A model generated the notes under the pieces. That model made no database searches and was not told where the DNA came from. It worked only from the letters and a program-made list of their open reading frames with translations. A stretch of DNA of 64,000 bases from Zygaena filipendulae (lineage: Eukaryota; Arthropoda; Insecta; Lepidoptera; Zygaenidae), in contig OU015674.1 in assembly GCA_907165275.2 (NCBI GenBank), forward strand, positions 4,489,001 through 4,553,000, written 5' to 3'. Of the stretch, positions 24,505 through 36,392 are shown piece by piece; the first letter of the stretch is position 1; each line of letters begins with the position of its first letter. Position numbers and translations under genes: made by a program.

Positions 24505-25510
24505 GCAAATGGTCCAATTCGCAAATGGTCCAGAGGGTTTAAAATGTCCAATTCGCAAACCGTCCAATTAGCAAATGGTCCAATTCTCAAATGGTCCAAT
24601 TCGCAAATGGTCCAATTCGCAGTTGGTCCAACTTGTAATTGGTTAAAAAAGTTTAGTTATTTTTATTACCAGGAAATTTTTTCATCAATTTTATTATTTG
24701 GTTAATTATTAATTTTAATTAAAACTGCGTATAAAAATATTATTAAGTAAATAATAAAGTTATATACTTATGTTTATATTTAATACAATATTTAATTATA
24801 ATACTAGAGGTAATTTGGAGAAATTACCAACTAAGTCACTTAAAAGCGAGAAATAAACAAAGTTTAACAAAAAAAAATTAAAACCGACTTCCAAAAACAC
24901 AAAAATAAAACCCGCTGGTGTCTGCCTACTTGGGTTGTTCTGCTCACGAAGAGCTGGTGGCAAGAGTCGACTTAGCCCATCTACCCCCTCCATATTTGGC
25001 TAGTCACCGAATTCAAACCGATCTGTTGTAACACAAACCAATAATAATATTACGTGTGTTTTTGTGTTTTGGATTAAGTAAAACGGTATTTTGTCATTAT
25101 TAGCTTTTTATTTTTAGCTTTTTATTTTTGTGTTTTTTGAAGTCGGTTTTAATAATTTTTTTTAAATTTTGTTCATTCCAAAATTTCCGCCGAAACTCCG
25201 AAATTAATACAGCTAGTCTGAAATAAAATCTTTTTATTTATCTTTATTAAAATTTTTTTTTTCTTTAATTTATTTGGGTCACCAAACAATTGATAAGTAA
25301 TCTTCTTAATAATAAAAATAACGAAACTTATCTGACCAATTACAAATTGGACCAAGTCGATTTCGAACTGGACCAATTGCGAATTGGACCATTTGCGAAT
25401 TGGACCATTTGAGAATTGGACCATTTGCGAATTGGACCATTTGCGAATTGGACCATTTGCGAATTGGACGATTTGCGAATTGGAGGATTGGACCATTTGC
25501 GAATTGGACG
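24505..25510. mobile_element. Foldback-like element with 16-bp repeat arms
   Basis: Two arrays of a 16-bp unit, GAATTGGACCATTTGC on one strand, point towards each other (24505-24632 and about 25366-25510). The inverted similarity continues inwards from the arrays: AATTGGTTAAAAAAGTTTAG at about 24636 is matched on the other strand near 25300-25345. The structure is outer tandem repeat, then unique inverted arm, then middle, the plan of Foldback elements. No transposase-like frame exists. Open frames in the arrays (repeating DHLRIGPF or ANGPIRKWSN) only reflect the 16-bp period. The middle carries a separate inverted-repeat element (24878-25152). Confidence 0.7.
24878..25152. mobile_element. 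TTAA-bounded inverted-repeat element nested in the foldback
   Basis: TTAA (24878-24881) and TTAA (25149-25152) flank inverted ends AACCGACTTC, continuing AAAAACACAAAAATAAAA on the left and TTTTATTTTTGTGTTTTTTG on the right. TTAA duplications are typical of piggyBac-like elements, but the end sequence does not match the usual CCY start, so class is uncertain. Confidence 0.6.
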
Positions 25511-26164
25511 AAATGTGCCTGAACGTTTTGATGTATCGGACGCAATTCTATCGTCACCATCAACTTAATCAAGTTTCGCTACAATATTCGTCATTATAAA
25601 CGTCAATCAGGTGACGCGAGCGAATTTATTTTTTGACGATAGCATAGAATTAAAGAGTTGTGTTTGGCGAATCAATAAATCATTACTAAATAAACCTTGC
25701 ACCGGAGCTCATAAATATTTATTATGTTCAAAACAAATATTTTTTTAACAAAATCCCACAGACCACACTAAACTTGACTTTGAAGCGTGACTCCTTATAT
25801 GTTATAAACGCCAGTCGCTAAAAAAGTCATATAATATTACATTAAAATGGAATCGACTGTAACGTAACATATTGAAAAGTATGTTACTTTTAATGTTAAA
25901 CAGAGTATATATTTTGATAATAAGTAATTCTGGAGATTTAAACTTCACAACAAAAGGTTAATTACGTTAAAATGCTGCAAAAACGTTATAAAATAATATC
26001 AAGTTTATAATTTTACATTTCAAACAATCGTGTTTTTTTTTTATTTCGCAAATTTCGCATTTCGCATTTATTCAGTTTCAAACTAAATAAATTAGATAAA
26101 TGTCTAATATCTAATATCATTTAGCATCGTTGCCGGTTTGAAATTGCAAGCCATGGTACTATTA
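25511..26164. other. Gene-free spacer
   Basis: AT-rich; nothing recognised. Confidence 0.5.
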
Positions 26165-26365
26165 TTTATAGATTGCAAGAACTTTCTCGGAGCTCTGGGA
26201 GAGTACCGAAGAAATAAGGTCGAAATAAAAAACCGTCACAGTGAACATTATTGTCCAATACAGCACCATAAAACACAACAAAATCCACTTTTAAAATTTT
26301 TTTATAGACGGCAAAAGAAATGACGGAACCGCCATCTTCGATGCCCGCCAAAAACACCACCAGTC
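26165..26365 (-). repeat. Repeat block Y, copy 1, with a conserved open frame
   Basis: The minus strand starts GGCGGGCATCGAAGATGGCG and contains AAAAGTGGATTTTGTTGT and AGCTCCGAGAAAG. The same block lies on the plus strand at 39118-39292. A frame starting LAGIEDGG and running to KVDFVVF is open in both copies. I do not recognise the peptide. It could be a decayed coding fragment of a mobile element or a duplicated regulatory block. Confidence 0.6.
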
Positions 26366-26844
26366 CCAGTCATGTTTTGTCAAAATAAATGACTTTGAGG
26401 ATGTGTTTCTTTTTTTTTTATTACCGAGTGCTTTGGGCGTTGATATGGATATGATAAGGACGAGTAAATCTAATGAGTGCAACAACCTCTTTCGATGGGT
26501 GCGTAGGATCGATCGATCTGTCCCGTCTCCCGTCTCACAGTCGGCCGTCGCGCCGCGCACCGGCCGACCCGTATCCCGACTCCGACAGACGGTGACCTAC
26601 TTACGCACGACACGATAACTTTTGGTACCCACGGCGCACTTCTAATAATAATAATAGTAATGCTTGGAAATTATCATACAACGCTCGCTAGCTGGTCCCA
26701 AACTAGGCACTAGCTTGTACTATGGTTACTAATGATATCTATAATACTTTTAAATACGTACGTATACTTAAATTATTACATAATACGTACTAAACAGTTA
26801 AACACCCCGATTTAAGGTAAACATAAATTTTCAACATATTATAA
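26366..26844. promoter_or_regulatory. Spacer with CpG-rich islet (26490-26620)
   Basis: An approximately 130-bp GC- and CpG-rich patch (GTCGCGCCGCGCACCGGCCG) lies beside repeat block Y, followed by AT-rich DNA. It could be a promoter or enhancer. No exon can be assigned, and short frames on both strands have no domain. Confidence 0.25.
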
Positions 26845-27035
26845 ACTAGCTGTCCCGCGCGGTTTCACTTGCGATAATTTCGGAGTTCCCGCGGGAATTC
26901 CGGATTACAATATAGCCTATGTTACTCAGGGATAATGTACATAGCTTTCTAATGGTGAAAGAATTTTTGAAATTGACCTAGTAGTTTTTGAGTTAAATCG
27001 TAACAAACAAACAAAAAATCAAATCTTTACTGATG
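26845..27035 (+). repeat. Family A repeat
   Basis: Starts ACTAGCTGTCCCGCGCGGTT and is of the GTTACTCAGGGATAATGTA subtype, ending around AAATCAAATCTTTACTG. The terminal TATAATATTAG is lost. Confidence 0.75.
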
Positions 27036-29364
27036 TTTGGCCTGATATTTATTAAGTCGTGAAAAAATCTAGCACTGGTTTCTTATATAACGTATGCAAG
27101 AAAGATTTTTTGGAAATTCGACACTTTCGGTGTAAAATAGGAAGTGAATATTGATTTAATTTGGAATTTTATTTAAAAAAAAAGTATGTATTTTGGAATT
27201 TTTAGTAATTTAAAACCAGAGGTTTTCACTAGGAAAATCCAGCGCAAAATAAAACTATGTAGAGTAAGATGGTAGGAAACGATCAATTAAAAATGATGAG
27301 GCAGAAATCAAAATTTTGCAAGAACAGTATTAAATATCTACCTAATAAGTAATTATATTTATGGGTGTAGCGCTATCGAAGAAAAATTTTGTGAATTACT
27401 AATGAGTCTCACCTACAAACTTAAACTAAATTTATTGCGGTCTTCTGGATGTTACATCGATTTCAAAACTGGATAAGGTCATATCAATTGGTACACGTAC
27501 ATCACAATGACATCTGGATGCGCGCATCTATCTTCGTGTAAGGTCGTGTGTAGGACTCTATATTATGCGTTCAATTTCTTGCCTCTTCCTGCGGCTCAAA
27601 TCTTAACGAAGTAGGGAGCAAGGAGCAGTTTAACTGAACACAGTGCATAAATTAATTTAAATATAATAAATTTAATTAGTGATTCCATCCAAGATAGTTT
27701 GGTTCCACTTTGCCACATAAAAGCACAGAGCTAGGCAGCGATATATTCAGGAGCGTACCGTCTGACCTACTTACTGATTAATTATCGCAAATTCTCCATG
27801 CCATTTAGCCGGACCGTTGGATGTCTCGCTTCCATGCTACGTTTTAATTGTTTTAGTTATATCTCCGTTTGTTACTGCTAACTATGGTCTTACTTGTATC
27901 AGTGTTGTGCTGTGAAAGTTTTCTATGTTAAGATTATTTTTAATTGTTAGCTAGCTATCATCTATTGGATATTATGATGCTGCAGAATTTAAAAACTAGC
28001 TTAATATTGAGTGCAAAACGAAAGATGATATTGTACATTAGATCTATGATGATTTCAACATTTTTTTTACTTAAGTTTGTGATCTAGCATAATGCAGCCG
28101 TGACAAAAGTGATTTTTCACCTTTGAAATTCAGACAATGGCGTAAATAATAATTTAATTTGCCTAAGGCATAGATAATATATAATAACACCTAATCAATA
28201 CCTAATACGTATACACGTTTAGCGGATTGTCGTAGTCGTTGGCTGAAATAAAACGAAGTACAAGAAAGATAAATCAATAACGCCCGAGGATCGTATTACA
28301 CAATTTATTAAAGACTTACCTATCTCTAAATTTCACTCGGCAGTCTCAATTCTCATGACGACCCAAGCCTAACGAGATAATCAAAAATATGATAATATAC
28401 TGGGGAAATAATTTAAGCGGTGCTTTATATAAATTTTAGATAAAACCCTGTAGAAAATCTATCATATTCGTTGGTGAAACTCTGAAATTAATACCTACTT
28501 TAAATGAGATTTTATAGAAACAGTTTTAGGTGATTATCTACGACTTATAGTTGAAAGTTTTGGACAAGGAACCTTGATTCTTGTATTTAATTTGTAGATA
28601 TACTTAAATAATGGGAAGATTCTAAACGAAAGCACGATCTCTCGACCCACTTAATAAATAACCTGCTCAGTGAGAACTCTTCGAAATATTTCCGAGACGA
28701 GCTGAGCAGGATACAATAAGGAAATACGATGATTCATCACTACACGAGCACTGTTGAGCATTGCGAATTTTCCTTTCATTATTATTAGGATTTGAGGCGA
28801 AACGTGTTCGGTATATTACCGTTAGTTTGGACGCAAGCACAGCGAGACGATGATGCTTGAATTGCTTGAAAGAAATCCGCTGTTATTTGAGATTTTAAAG
28901 AGATTTATCAATCGTACGTCTTATTAACTTATACATACCTACTTCATTATTTTTTATTTAATGCACTTTATGTTTTGTCCAAGAGAAAAATTAACAAATA
29001 ACTTGACTGCAAGTGCATTTTCTGTGCAACATTTCAATAAAGTTTCTTTATATTATGAATGTCACATCGGAGCAATTTTACCAAGTTTAGAATGCAAGTC
29101 AATTATGCCCATGTTTACAAGCAGCGCACTGTACGTATATTATTGCTGGTGCTGAGAGCACTTAGTTAAATGTTGCATGTTGTGAAACCCCGAAACATAA
29201 TTTGCTCACCCTATTCCAAGGGTGCATCTACGTTCCCAACGACGACGACACGACGGTGCAAAACGTGTGTGTAATGTATTAACATTCGATGCAGCCCAAA
29301 TTGGATGTAGAAAGGAAAATTTCGCCTTTTAAGCAAGTTCCAGCGAGGTGCGTTTTATTAATAC
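27036..29364. other. Gene-free stretch
   Basis: AT-rich with no exon-like segment; the 64-codon frame at 28961-29155 is treated as chance. Confidence 0.5.
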
Positions 29365-29550
29365 ACTAGCTATTCCTAGCGGTTTCACCCACGGGAATTC
29401 CGGGATCAAAAGTACCCTAAGTCATTTTCTGTATCTCTAACAACGTGCATGCAAATTTTCGGTTGTCGATGATCAAAATCATCGATGATCGGTTGGGCCG
29501 TCAAGGCGTGAAAGCCAAACGAACAAACAAACAAATAAGATAAAACAAGC
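29365..29550 (+). repeat. Family A repeat, diverged
   Basis: ACTAGCTATTCCTAGCGGTT at the start, CCGGGATCAAAAGTACCCTA in the middle, AACAAACAAACAAATAAG at the end. It contains a small local inverted repeat ATCGATGATC/GATGATCAAAATCATCGA near 29466-29492. Confidence 0.65.
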
Positions 29551-31264
29551 GTTAGTAGAAATCAAATAAACATGGAATTTCGTTAGCAACGAACAGTTTT
29601 ATGTGCACTATAGCATTCATTAACGCAAGCATGCGAAATGTACACGTCAACGTCTTACCGGCAGAATGATCAACCGTTACAATAACACGGCACGTGTAGT
29701 ATTCACCAGCGTCTACTTGCAGCTTATTGCTGGTACACGTAAATTAATATGGAGACCTTCCTTTTATCTCGGAATTCCAGCGGGTGCTCTGAAATTACAA
29801 CGAGTGAAACCGCGGGGAAAAGCTAGTGAGTGATCGTAGCACAAAACCTACCACATTTGATGACAGAATACATTTCCCTGCCGAAATAAACGTCTCATTT
29901 GCCAACCGTTTGAATGATAGACTTTTTAATCATCCATGCTCATCTCAACGTCTAATGTTATTAGAGAAGTTATATGTCACGGAGCTACCCGACGATACGT
30001 CAATAAGTATTGCCAGTCAACAAAGTAAAATCCCTTTCAACTGCAGTCACGCTATAAGTAGGTAGATACCAATTATTCTGGTAGCCACTTTAATTAACAA
30101 AATTGTTTGCTACTCTGAAATACAAAACAGCGTCGTGATTTTTTACTAAATTACAGCTACTATGTAATAGCAAAGGTCAGTAAGTAATTTGTGTGACTGT
30201 ACAAAATAAATTACAAATATACAGTACTAGTCATTTAACTTCATAATATGTACACAATATGTTACGAGTTATCTCATTTGTATGTATGTATACATACAGA
30301 CAAACAAGGACGATCGGCTCGATGAAATATGCAATGATACAGCTTTGAGAGTCAAATCTAGAGACACTTGCGGGCAGACTGTGTTAGGGTCAGCGTAGAG
30401 TGCGCAAATTAGGTGACGCTTGCTCGTGTCTAGACGCGCTCTGAGTCGTAATATATAATATTTCTACAATGCTTAATTTAATCGTTAAACGTCATTATAT
30501 GATAATAATAATAATTCTTTATTTCAGACTCAAAGATCCATAATGAAAGAGAACACACTAATTTTACAATTACAATAACAAATTTTACTAGCTATATATG
30601 TAAAACAGCATAGCAAATTGGCAGTAGAACTATGCAATGAATGATCGCTTCTATTTTTATACTTCTTATGTTTTCTTAGATCTCACATCACTACTTGTAC
30701 ATGTATATTTTCTGTGTGTGAAAACTTTAAGGCTATTATGATTTAAATATAGATCAAAATGTTAACTTAGCTGTAAGATTTCCGAAATAAATAAAATAAA
30801 ATAAAGATACTCTTAGGTGACAATATACCCATCGTCTGAAAATTGTCGACACGATAAGATTTAAACCTTATAATGAACAATAGTAAATAGGTTTTATTGT
30901 TAGGAAAAACTAAATAACAGGAGTCGGTTAGAAGTACTAGAGCGCGGCTCATACCTGACTGTATTTGTGTAAATATAATTTTTTTGTTACTGTGCGAGTA
31001 TCCTTTTAGTTGTGAGCTCGTATTATGGTTGTGTAGGTATGTGCGTAACGACGCTGCATTAGCTGAGACAGATTTTTTTGTTCGCACGTTGGTTAAAATA
31101 CTCTTAGGAATAGGTTTTTATTTGGTAGACATGTTTACACCTTAGTCCATATCGTCGCTTGCAATCAGACAATATTATACCTACTAAGATAAGCGTCTGA
31201 TCGATATTTAAAAAATACGTGCCGTGGAACACTCGATAAGAACGAAGTTATTTCCATATATTTA
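29551..31264. other. Gene-free stretch with a family A remnant
   Basis: A minus-strand family A start lies at about 29762-29828 (ATCTCGGAATTCCAGCGGG to GAAACCGCGGGGAAAAGCTA). A 79-codon frame at 29826-30065 has a mixed, protein-like composition but no ATG start, no domain and no splice context, so I do not call it a gene. Confidence 0.45.
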
Positions 31265-31395
31265 ATAAAAACTTAGTCCGTTATGTCCGTTATGCGTGAA
31301 AAGAGTTAAAAAAGTTACAAAAAAAACTTATATTGAAAAAAAAAAAAAATTAAAATTGCTTTGTTTTTCCGTAGACCTTATGACGCCGTGACGGA
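31265..31395 (+). repeat. Interspersed repeat family X, copy 2
   Basis: ACTTAGTCCGTTATGTCCGT, TATGCGTGAAAAGAG, an A-rich tract, and TTGCTTTGTTTTTCCGTAGA in the same order as copies at 21225 (inverted) and 44562. Confidence 0.6.
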
Positions 31396-32289
31396 AAATA
31401 ATTTAATAATTAATTTCTAGCGTTTCGTCTTTATTTACTAGTTACTACTATTTACGAAATTAAAAAAATAATTATATACCCATTGCATACAATTTACAAT
31501 TAAAAAGCACGTATTTTTATTTATTCAATAACGGCTGCTACTCCGATTTAATTTAACAAGCTTTTATTAAATTATACAAGCCAGTCAAAAGCGAGCAAAT
31601 TTTGTAACGTTTTCAATTTAACAACGTCGAATGGCGCGTTCGTTTTTTTTCTCTGTTCGTAAACCCAACCGGACAGAGGTATGGTCCTGAACTTTTTATT
31701 GGACACAAACCTGCTTTAGACCGCGATGCCGGCCGGCTGTATTTATAAAGTTAGTCGTTACCTGTTCTGAAGTACCAAGTCACAGGTGTTTCGACTCTCA
31801 ATATTGCGTACAACGTTCTCGATAAAATAGATATTTTAAACCTCTTTCTCTTTAGTATTTTTTTTAATTTTGATAAATTTTCTTTTTTTTCTTAATATAG
31901 CTATTGCCGCCGCGGGTTCGCCCGCTTCCATTGTTTCCTCGGGAACTCTTCATATCGAGATGAAAGTATCCTATGTAAACAGTTCTATTTATCCGGTTTC
32001 AGTAGCTTCAGAGATTATCCCTTACATCCAAACTTGTCGGTATCTCTTTATAAAAAAATAGCAGTATGGATTAGGTATGTGTGGACTGTGGTGCCACCGT
32101 CGGGTTTCATAAATTCTTGAATTACATAATTAAATTGTTAGTTGTTTATTTAAAACACGTGTTACAAAGCTGCTAAATAGACAGTTTAGAATTGGGCTCA
32201 AAAAGGGATATTATATGTGCAAAGGATTTTGAGACCTATACGATACAATTATCGAGGAAAAATGCCCTTGTCTTGTAGAAAAAGTTCCC
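31396..32289. other. Gene-free stretch with a decayed family A piece
   Basis: A plus-strand remnant lies at about 31897-32010 (GCCGCGGGTTCGCCCGCTTC, CCTCGGGAACTC, AAAGTATCCTATG). Otherwise featureless. Confidence 0.45.
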
Positions 32290-32600
32290 CACATATTTTT
32301 CTTTGAAACACAAGACCAAATCTCAGGCGTTAAATTCGTGCGAATATCGTTGCGATTTTCTCGGCTGGGTCGAAAGATTTGTGTCAATGTTTCGACGCTT
32401 GCGTGACTGGATGGAGACCGCAGACTTGCATCAGAGTGTTGTCGAGCCGAAAAACAGCCAACTTGCCGACATAACGGACGCGGCGGCTGCCAGGCGTGCC
32501 GGCAAACTTTGTTTTGGCATACGCCAAATTGATAAACGTTTCTTGGGCTTATATACAAAATATACTCGCTACAGAAATTCGAGAATCTACTACTAGAGCC
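32290..32600. promoter_or_regulatory. CpG-rich islet open on both strands
   Basis: About 300 bp of GC-richer DNA supports overlapping frames of 97 codons (plus) and 115 codons (minus). Neither resembles a known family, and open frames on both strands are expected in GC-rich DNA with few TA-containing stops. A regulatory element or decayed exon are the alternatives. Confidence 0.25.
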
Positions 32601-32806
32601 ACGACGGAAGAGAAAGGAGACGGTGTTTTAATATATTATGCATAGATATTAAATAAGATATAAATCTTTTTATATTTAAATGGATATGTTATCTTATATT
32701 TTGTTATATAAATGCGAAAGTTTATGCCCGTTTTTAGGCTTAGAACAGTTCAGATAGATAACGTTTGGCACAGAGATGAAGACAAGAATAGAGGAAATAT
32801 AATACT

Positions 32807-32944
32807 ACTAGCTGTCCCCCGCGATTTCATCCGCAGTAATTTCGGATATTATAAATGGTTACAAAATTTTATCAAAATCCGTTGAGTAGTTTCGGAGTCC
32901 ATCGCGGACAAACAACGTGACACGTGATTTATATATATTAAGAT
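32807..32944 (+). repeat. Family A repeat, internally deleted
   Basis: Starts ACTAGCTGTCCCCCGCGATT, then jumps to AAAATCCGTTGAGTAGTTTC and ends GATTTATATATATTAAGATA. Confidence 0.65.
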
Positions 32945-33117
32945 ACATATTTAGTTAGTCTATAAATAATTATAACTCAAAGCCATAATTAACAAATCTA
33001 GTTTGGAGACAGAAAACAGAAAATCTAATTTCTATTAAAAATCGTGAAACCAGGCTGTCCCGTAAATCGACGTCAAGCCAGAACTAGGTGATAGGCTAAG
33101 TCATAACAACCGTTAAA

Positions 33118-33213
33118 TAAAAATCTTTGATATGCCTATCTGTGTATACTGTGAAGATTATTTGTAAGAAAAAAGGCTGTTCTTTTTTTAAATAGGCATA
33201 TCAAAGATTTTTA
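33118..33213. mobile_element. Short 96-bp MITE
   Basis: A perfect 22-bp terminal inverted repeat: TAAAAATCTTTGATATGCCT plus AT at 33118-33139, and its exact complement at 33192-33213. A target duplication is not evident and no other copy was noticed here. Confidence 0.7.
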
Positions 33214-33430
33214 TATTGTTCTATCATTAAAAACGGAGGAAAGCAATAATTTTGCAAATTTCATTGGCAAAAACTTAAATTTTAAGCAGTAGGTTTCAGA
33301 AACAAAGGTTTGTAGCAACGTGTTATGCTCATAGTGAATCAGAGCCCTGGCTGACCGTTTGATCTAGCCAGGAATTAGGTACCCAGTGAATTTAAAATCC
33401 ATATTAGTATAGTATTATATTATCTGTGTC
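33214..33430. other. Spacer with a GGGCCC-family MITE fragment
   Basis: About 33305-33350 (GTGTTATGCTCATAGTGAAT, AGAGCCCTGG) matches the right end of the GGGCCC-ended MITE family; the rest of that copy is gone. Confidence 0.5.
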
Positions 33431-33580
33431 TATACTAATATTATAAATAAAAAAGTAACTGTCTGTATGTCTGTTACCTCTTCACGCGTTAATTACTCAA
33501 CTGACCATCATGAAATTATGCATACACGTTGTCAGAGGTAGGTATAAATTATCATGTAATTCCTGCGGGATTTACGGGTT
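33431..33580 (-). repeat. Family A repeat, minus orientation, truncated
   Basis: TATACTAATATTATAAAT at the left, CATACACGTTGTCAGAGGTA in the middle, CCTGCGGGATTTACGGGTT at the right. The ACTAGCTG start is missing. Confidence 0.7.
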
Positions 33581-35124
33581 GCGATAGTCGAGGTACTTGT
33601 ACACAATATATACATACAATATATATATAAAATATAGCGTACATGTTATAATATAAAAAAATCTCTTTAGCTTTGGTTGCATTAATAATAATTATTTCTC
33701 AGACAGTTTAAAGTGCATTGCACCCGGCCTTTTATTTTTTGAACATAATATAGGCGTCAATTAAGTCTTATAAAGGAACGTTCAGAACGGACTTTTTCTA
33801 AAATGGAAACTAGTTAGTAACATAAACAAATAATTATGACCTTTTAAATACTATAATTTATTAACAATATCACTGTTTTATTTCCTCGCAACCGAAGTGA
33901 AAAGCAGAGTGAATGGCCTCAAGCATAAAACCAATTTTATCCTCTATTTAAATACATATATTGTTATGAATTGTTATTAAGTAGTTACTAATAAAAACTA
34001 AAAAATCTACACTAGTTATTATAAAGAAGTAAACTTTGTGGGCGTTGGAGAATAAACTCAAATAAAATAAAAAAATTATGCGTACCTACTTTCCCGATTT
34101 TAAAAATTATTTCACTGATAGGAAGTTACAGTAGTTATACCTAAATGAAATATGATACTTGAGCCTATTTCACGCGGGTGAAACCGCGAGAAACAGCTAG
34201 TAAATATTAATAAAGTGCACTTAAGGTACTACGCTCCCAATCCATATACCTACCTATACTTATTGACTCATGTACAAAAAACGGTGGCGGGAAAGAAATT
34301 CTCGTGTAATCACAATAATTATGTAATTTTTTTTTTGTTCTCTATAAAAAATTATAGTGTGTTAATATAAAAAATATTTGACAAAAGGGCTTAAATGTTT
34401 TTTAGAGGAAAAAATTGCCGCGACCCTTGGCCGTGACTTTTGTATTAAAATAATAATTTGTTATTTCCAAAATTATATTTGTACGTTTATTTTTTTTTGC
34501 ACAAACAAAAAGGTGAGTAATCATTATAAAATGTTACGTTTCCTCGCAAACGAAGAGAAAACTTAAAAAGTCGAGTGTACTTTACCTAGCTATATAGTAT
34601 AACTCGGACATAAAACATATTTTTATCCTCGACTTAAATGCTTATTCCATCTTAATCTATTTTTAATAATCAACATGATAAACTAATTTACCGTTACACT
34701 GTTATGAATACACCAAAGATTAGGTATAAGTACTATAATATTATGACAGTAAATGTGAGAGAGAGGTGAGCAAGTATGTGATGCACCACGGTCCACAGAT
34801 AATCCTTATCGAATCTAGCATCACACAGTACACACCCATAATAATATGTGGCCTGCACATACGTGATGTAGGCTTCACCTGAATAAACACGACACAAATT
34901 CATTTTTACGTATAAAAATAAAATAATTAAATATATTTACATAGCAACAGATACATTTTGTCAGATCCCATAAGAAAAGTGCTCTAAATGTGTGCAAGTA
35001 CATATGTACCTACTTGAAATTGGGTTTCGAAGGCTCCTAAAATTTTTTTTTTTACATTATTTGATTCAGGTGCAGAGATTTTGTGTGTGCTTGGATGTCT
35101 GCTACCATTTTTTTTTCTATAAGA
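33581..35124. other. Gene-free stretch
   Basis: A minus-strand family A start fragment lies at 34164-34203 (CACGCGGGTGAAACCGCGAG). Nothing else is recognised; the frame at 34378-34566 is treated as chance. Confidence 0.5.
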
Positions 35125-35358
35125 TGGACGCCGATAAGCAAAAACATGACTGTTAACTCACAAAAATACATAAATAAAGTAATTGATACAGAACGCGTCT
35201 TTGGGAGATACAGAATGTTTTTCAATTATGTGTTATACTTATTGCATTGTATAAACACCGATAACAAGTAAAAATGTTGACACAAAATGCGCTATAATTT
35301 TTAAACACGATTTAATCAAAATTTCTTCAGTGTGGGTTAACACACTATTGCTTATATA
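35125..35358. mobile_element. GATAAGCA-type MITE, copy 1
   Basis: The left end TGGACGCCGATAAGCAAAAA, CATGACTGTTAACTCACA is mirrored at the right by TGTGGGTTAACACACTATTG, CTTATATACA. The interior (AACGCGTCT, TTTTTCAATTATGTGTTATA, TTGACACAAAATGCGCTATA) matches the inverted copy at 43151-43388 along its length. Overlapping short frames are not genes. Confidence 0.7.
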
Positions 35359-36317
35359 CAGGTAGTACACCATAGGACTGAAAACGTTGGTCTTAGCGCT
35401 TTTGGGTAACAATAAGGCATGTTGCGTAATAGCGTAGAAGCTTTATACGGTGTTCAAAATCTTACCGCGTGACAATTTTCTACGAATTGATTTCGGAGTT
35501 TTAATGTAGCGGTGGATCCATGTTGTATCCACTGTCACATATCGAAATGCAACAAAAAAAACAGTTTAGTACGGTTATACAGCTGCAAACTGTGCTCCGA
35601 ACCGGTTTTTATTATATTATCATTTTCTTGTTTCGTGTACTTTTTTTTATTGCAATCATGTCGTCCACCTCTGGAAACGGACGAATAAAAAAACTACAAA
35701 ATATTATTTAGTCACCAAAATGCAGACTGAATGCTGCTCGCAAAATCACGTCTTGTGTATTGAGATCGATTTGTTTCTTATCGTTGAATTCTACGAGTAA
35801 AATCAAATTACTTGGATGGAATCAATCGTATCAAATTAAGTAGATTCACGATTTTCACGATAAATCCGTTCCGAAAATTCTAACCCACATAATGAGTCTG
35901 ATAGCACAGATACATACCTATTATGCTTTATGTTTTAAAAAGCAGGATGCGGATGCAGCAAAAGATATCTAACTTTAATGTCGCTTTCACGAGTTGTTGA
36001 CAAGAATAATATTTAGGTAACCATACACTTGGCGTGATCGTTCGCCAGTGGCGTTTCCGTTGCATTGGTTAAATACTCAAAGCTCACAACGCACGTTGGA
36101 CCACACCGGTGAAGGCTTTAATTTCTTTCCAGTAACTTATCCTTAGCTTATATCGTCTTAGTAGTTCAATGTAAATTCATACTTATTGGTTGTATCTAAA
36201 TAAAAGTAACGCCTGAAAGTTATCCCACCGAGCCAGCTAGTTTCAAACGAAGTTCTATGGGTTCTATAAATAATGTTTTTTTTGTGAATTAGGTACGTGC
36301 TAAACGCCCAGAGAGAG
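35359..36317. other. Gene-free spacer
   Basis: No gene or clear repeat; the 63-codon frame at 35520-35711 is treated as chance. Confidence 0.5.
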
Positions 36318-36392
36318 TGAACATACATCGCATGACGCGGTTATCGAACTCGTGACACCTAACGTGGTGTTCAGGTTCGTTAACTACTAGAA
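36318..36392 (-). repeat. tRNA-like SINE fragment, minus orientation
   Basis: The minus strand gives GTAGTTAACGAACCTGAAC and a degenerate B box GAGTTCGATAACCGCG. It resembles the SINE head at 1-147. Confidence 0.4.

Noticed and set aside
24099..24599. 166-codon minus-strand frame starting MDHLRIGPF
   Set aside because: Its start is the 16-bp repeat array of the foldback element and the rest runs through a MITE. The repeated peptide is only a consequence of the repeat period.
24505..24632. Short regularly repeated units resembling a CRISPR array
   Set aside because: Units are directly adjacent 16-mers without spacers, in an insect genome, and have an inverted partner array.
26138..26618. Several overlapping 61-89-codon frames
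   Set aside because: They fall in repeat block Y and a CpG-rich patch and conflict with one another. Only the block Y frame is noted as a finding, not as a gene.
29826..30065. 79-codon frame with protein-like composition
   Set aside because: It begins in a family A remnant without an ATG, has no domain and no exon context. A chance frame is the simplest reading.
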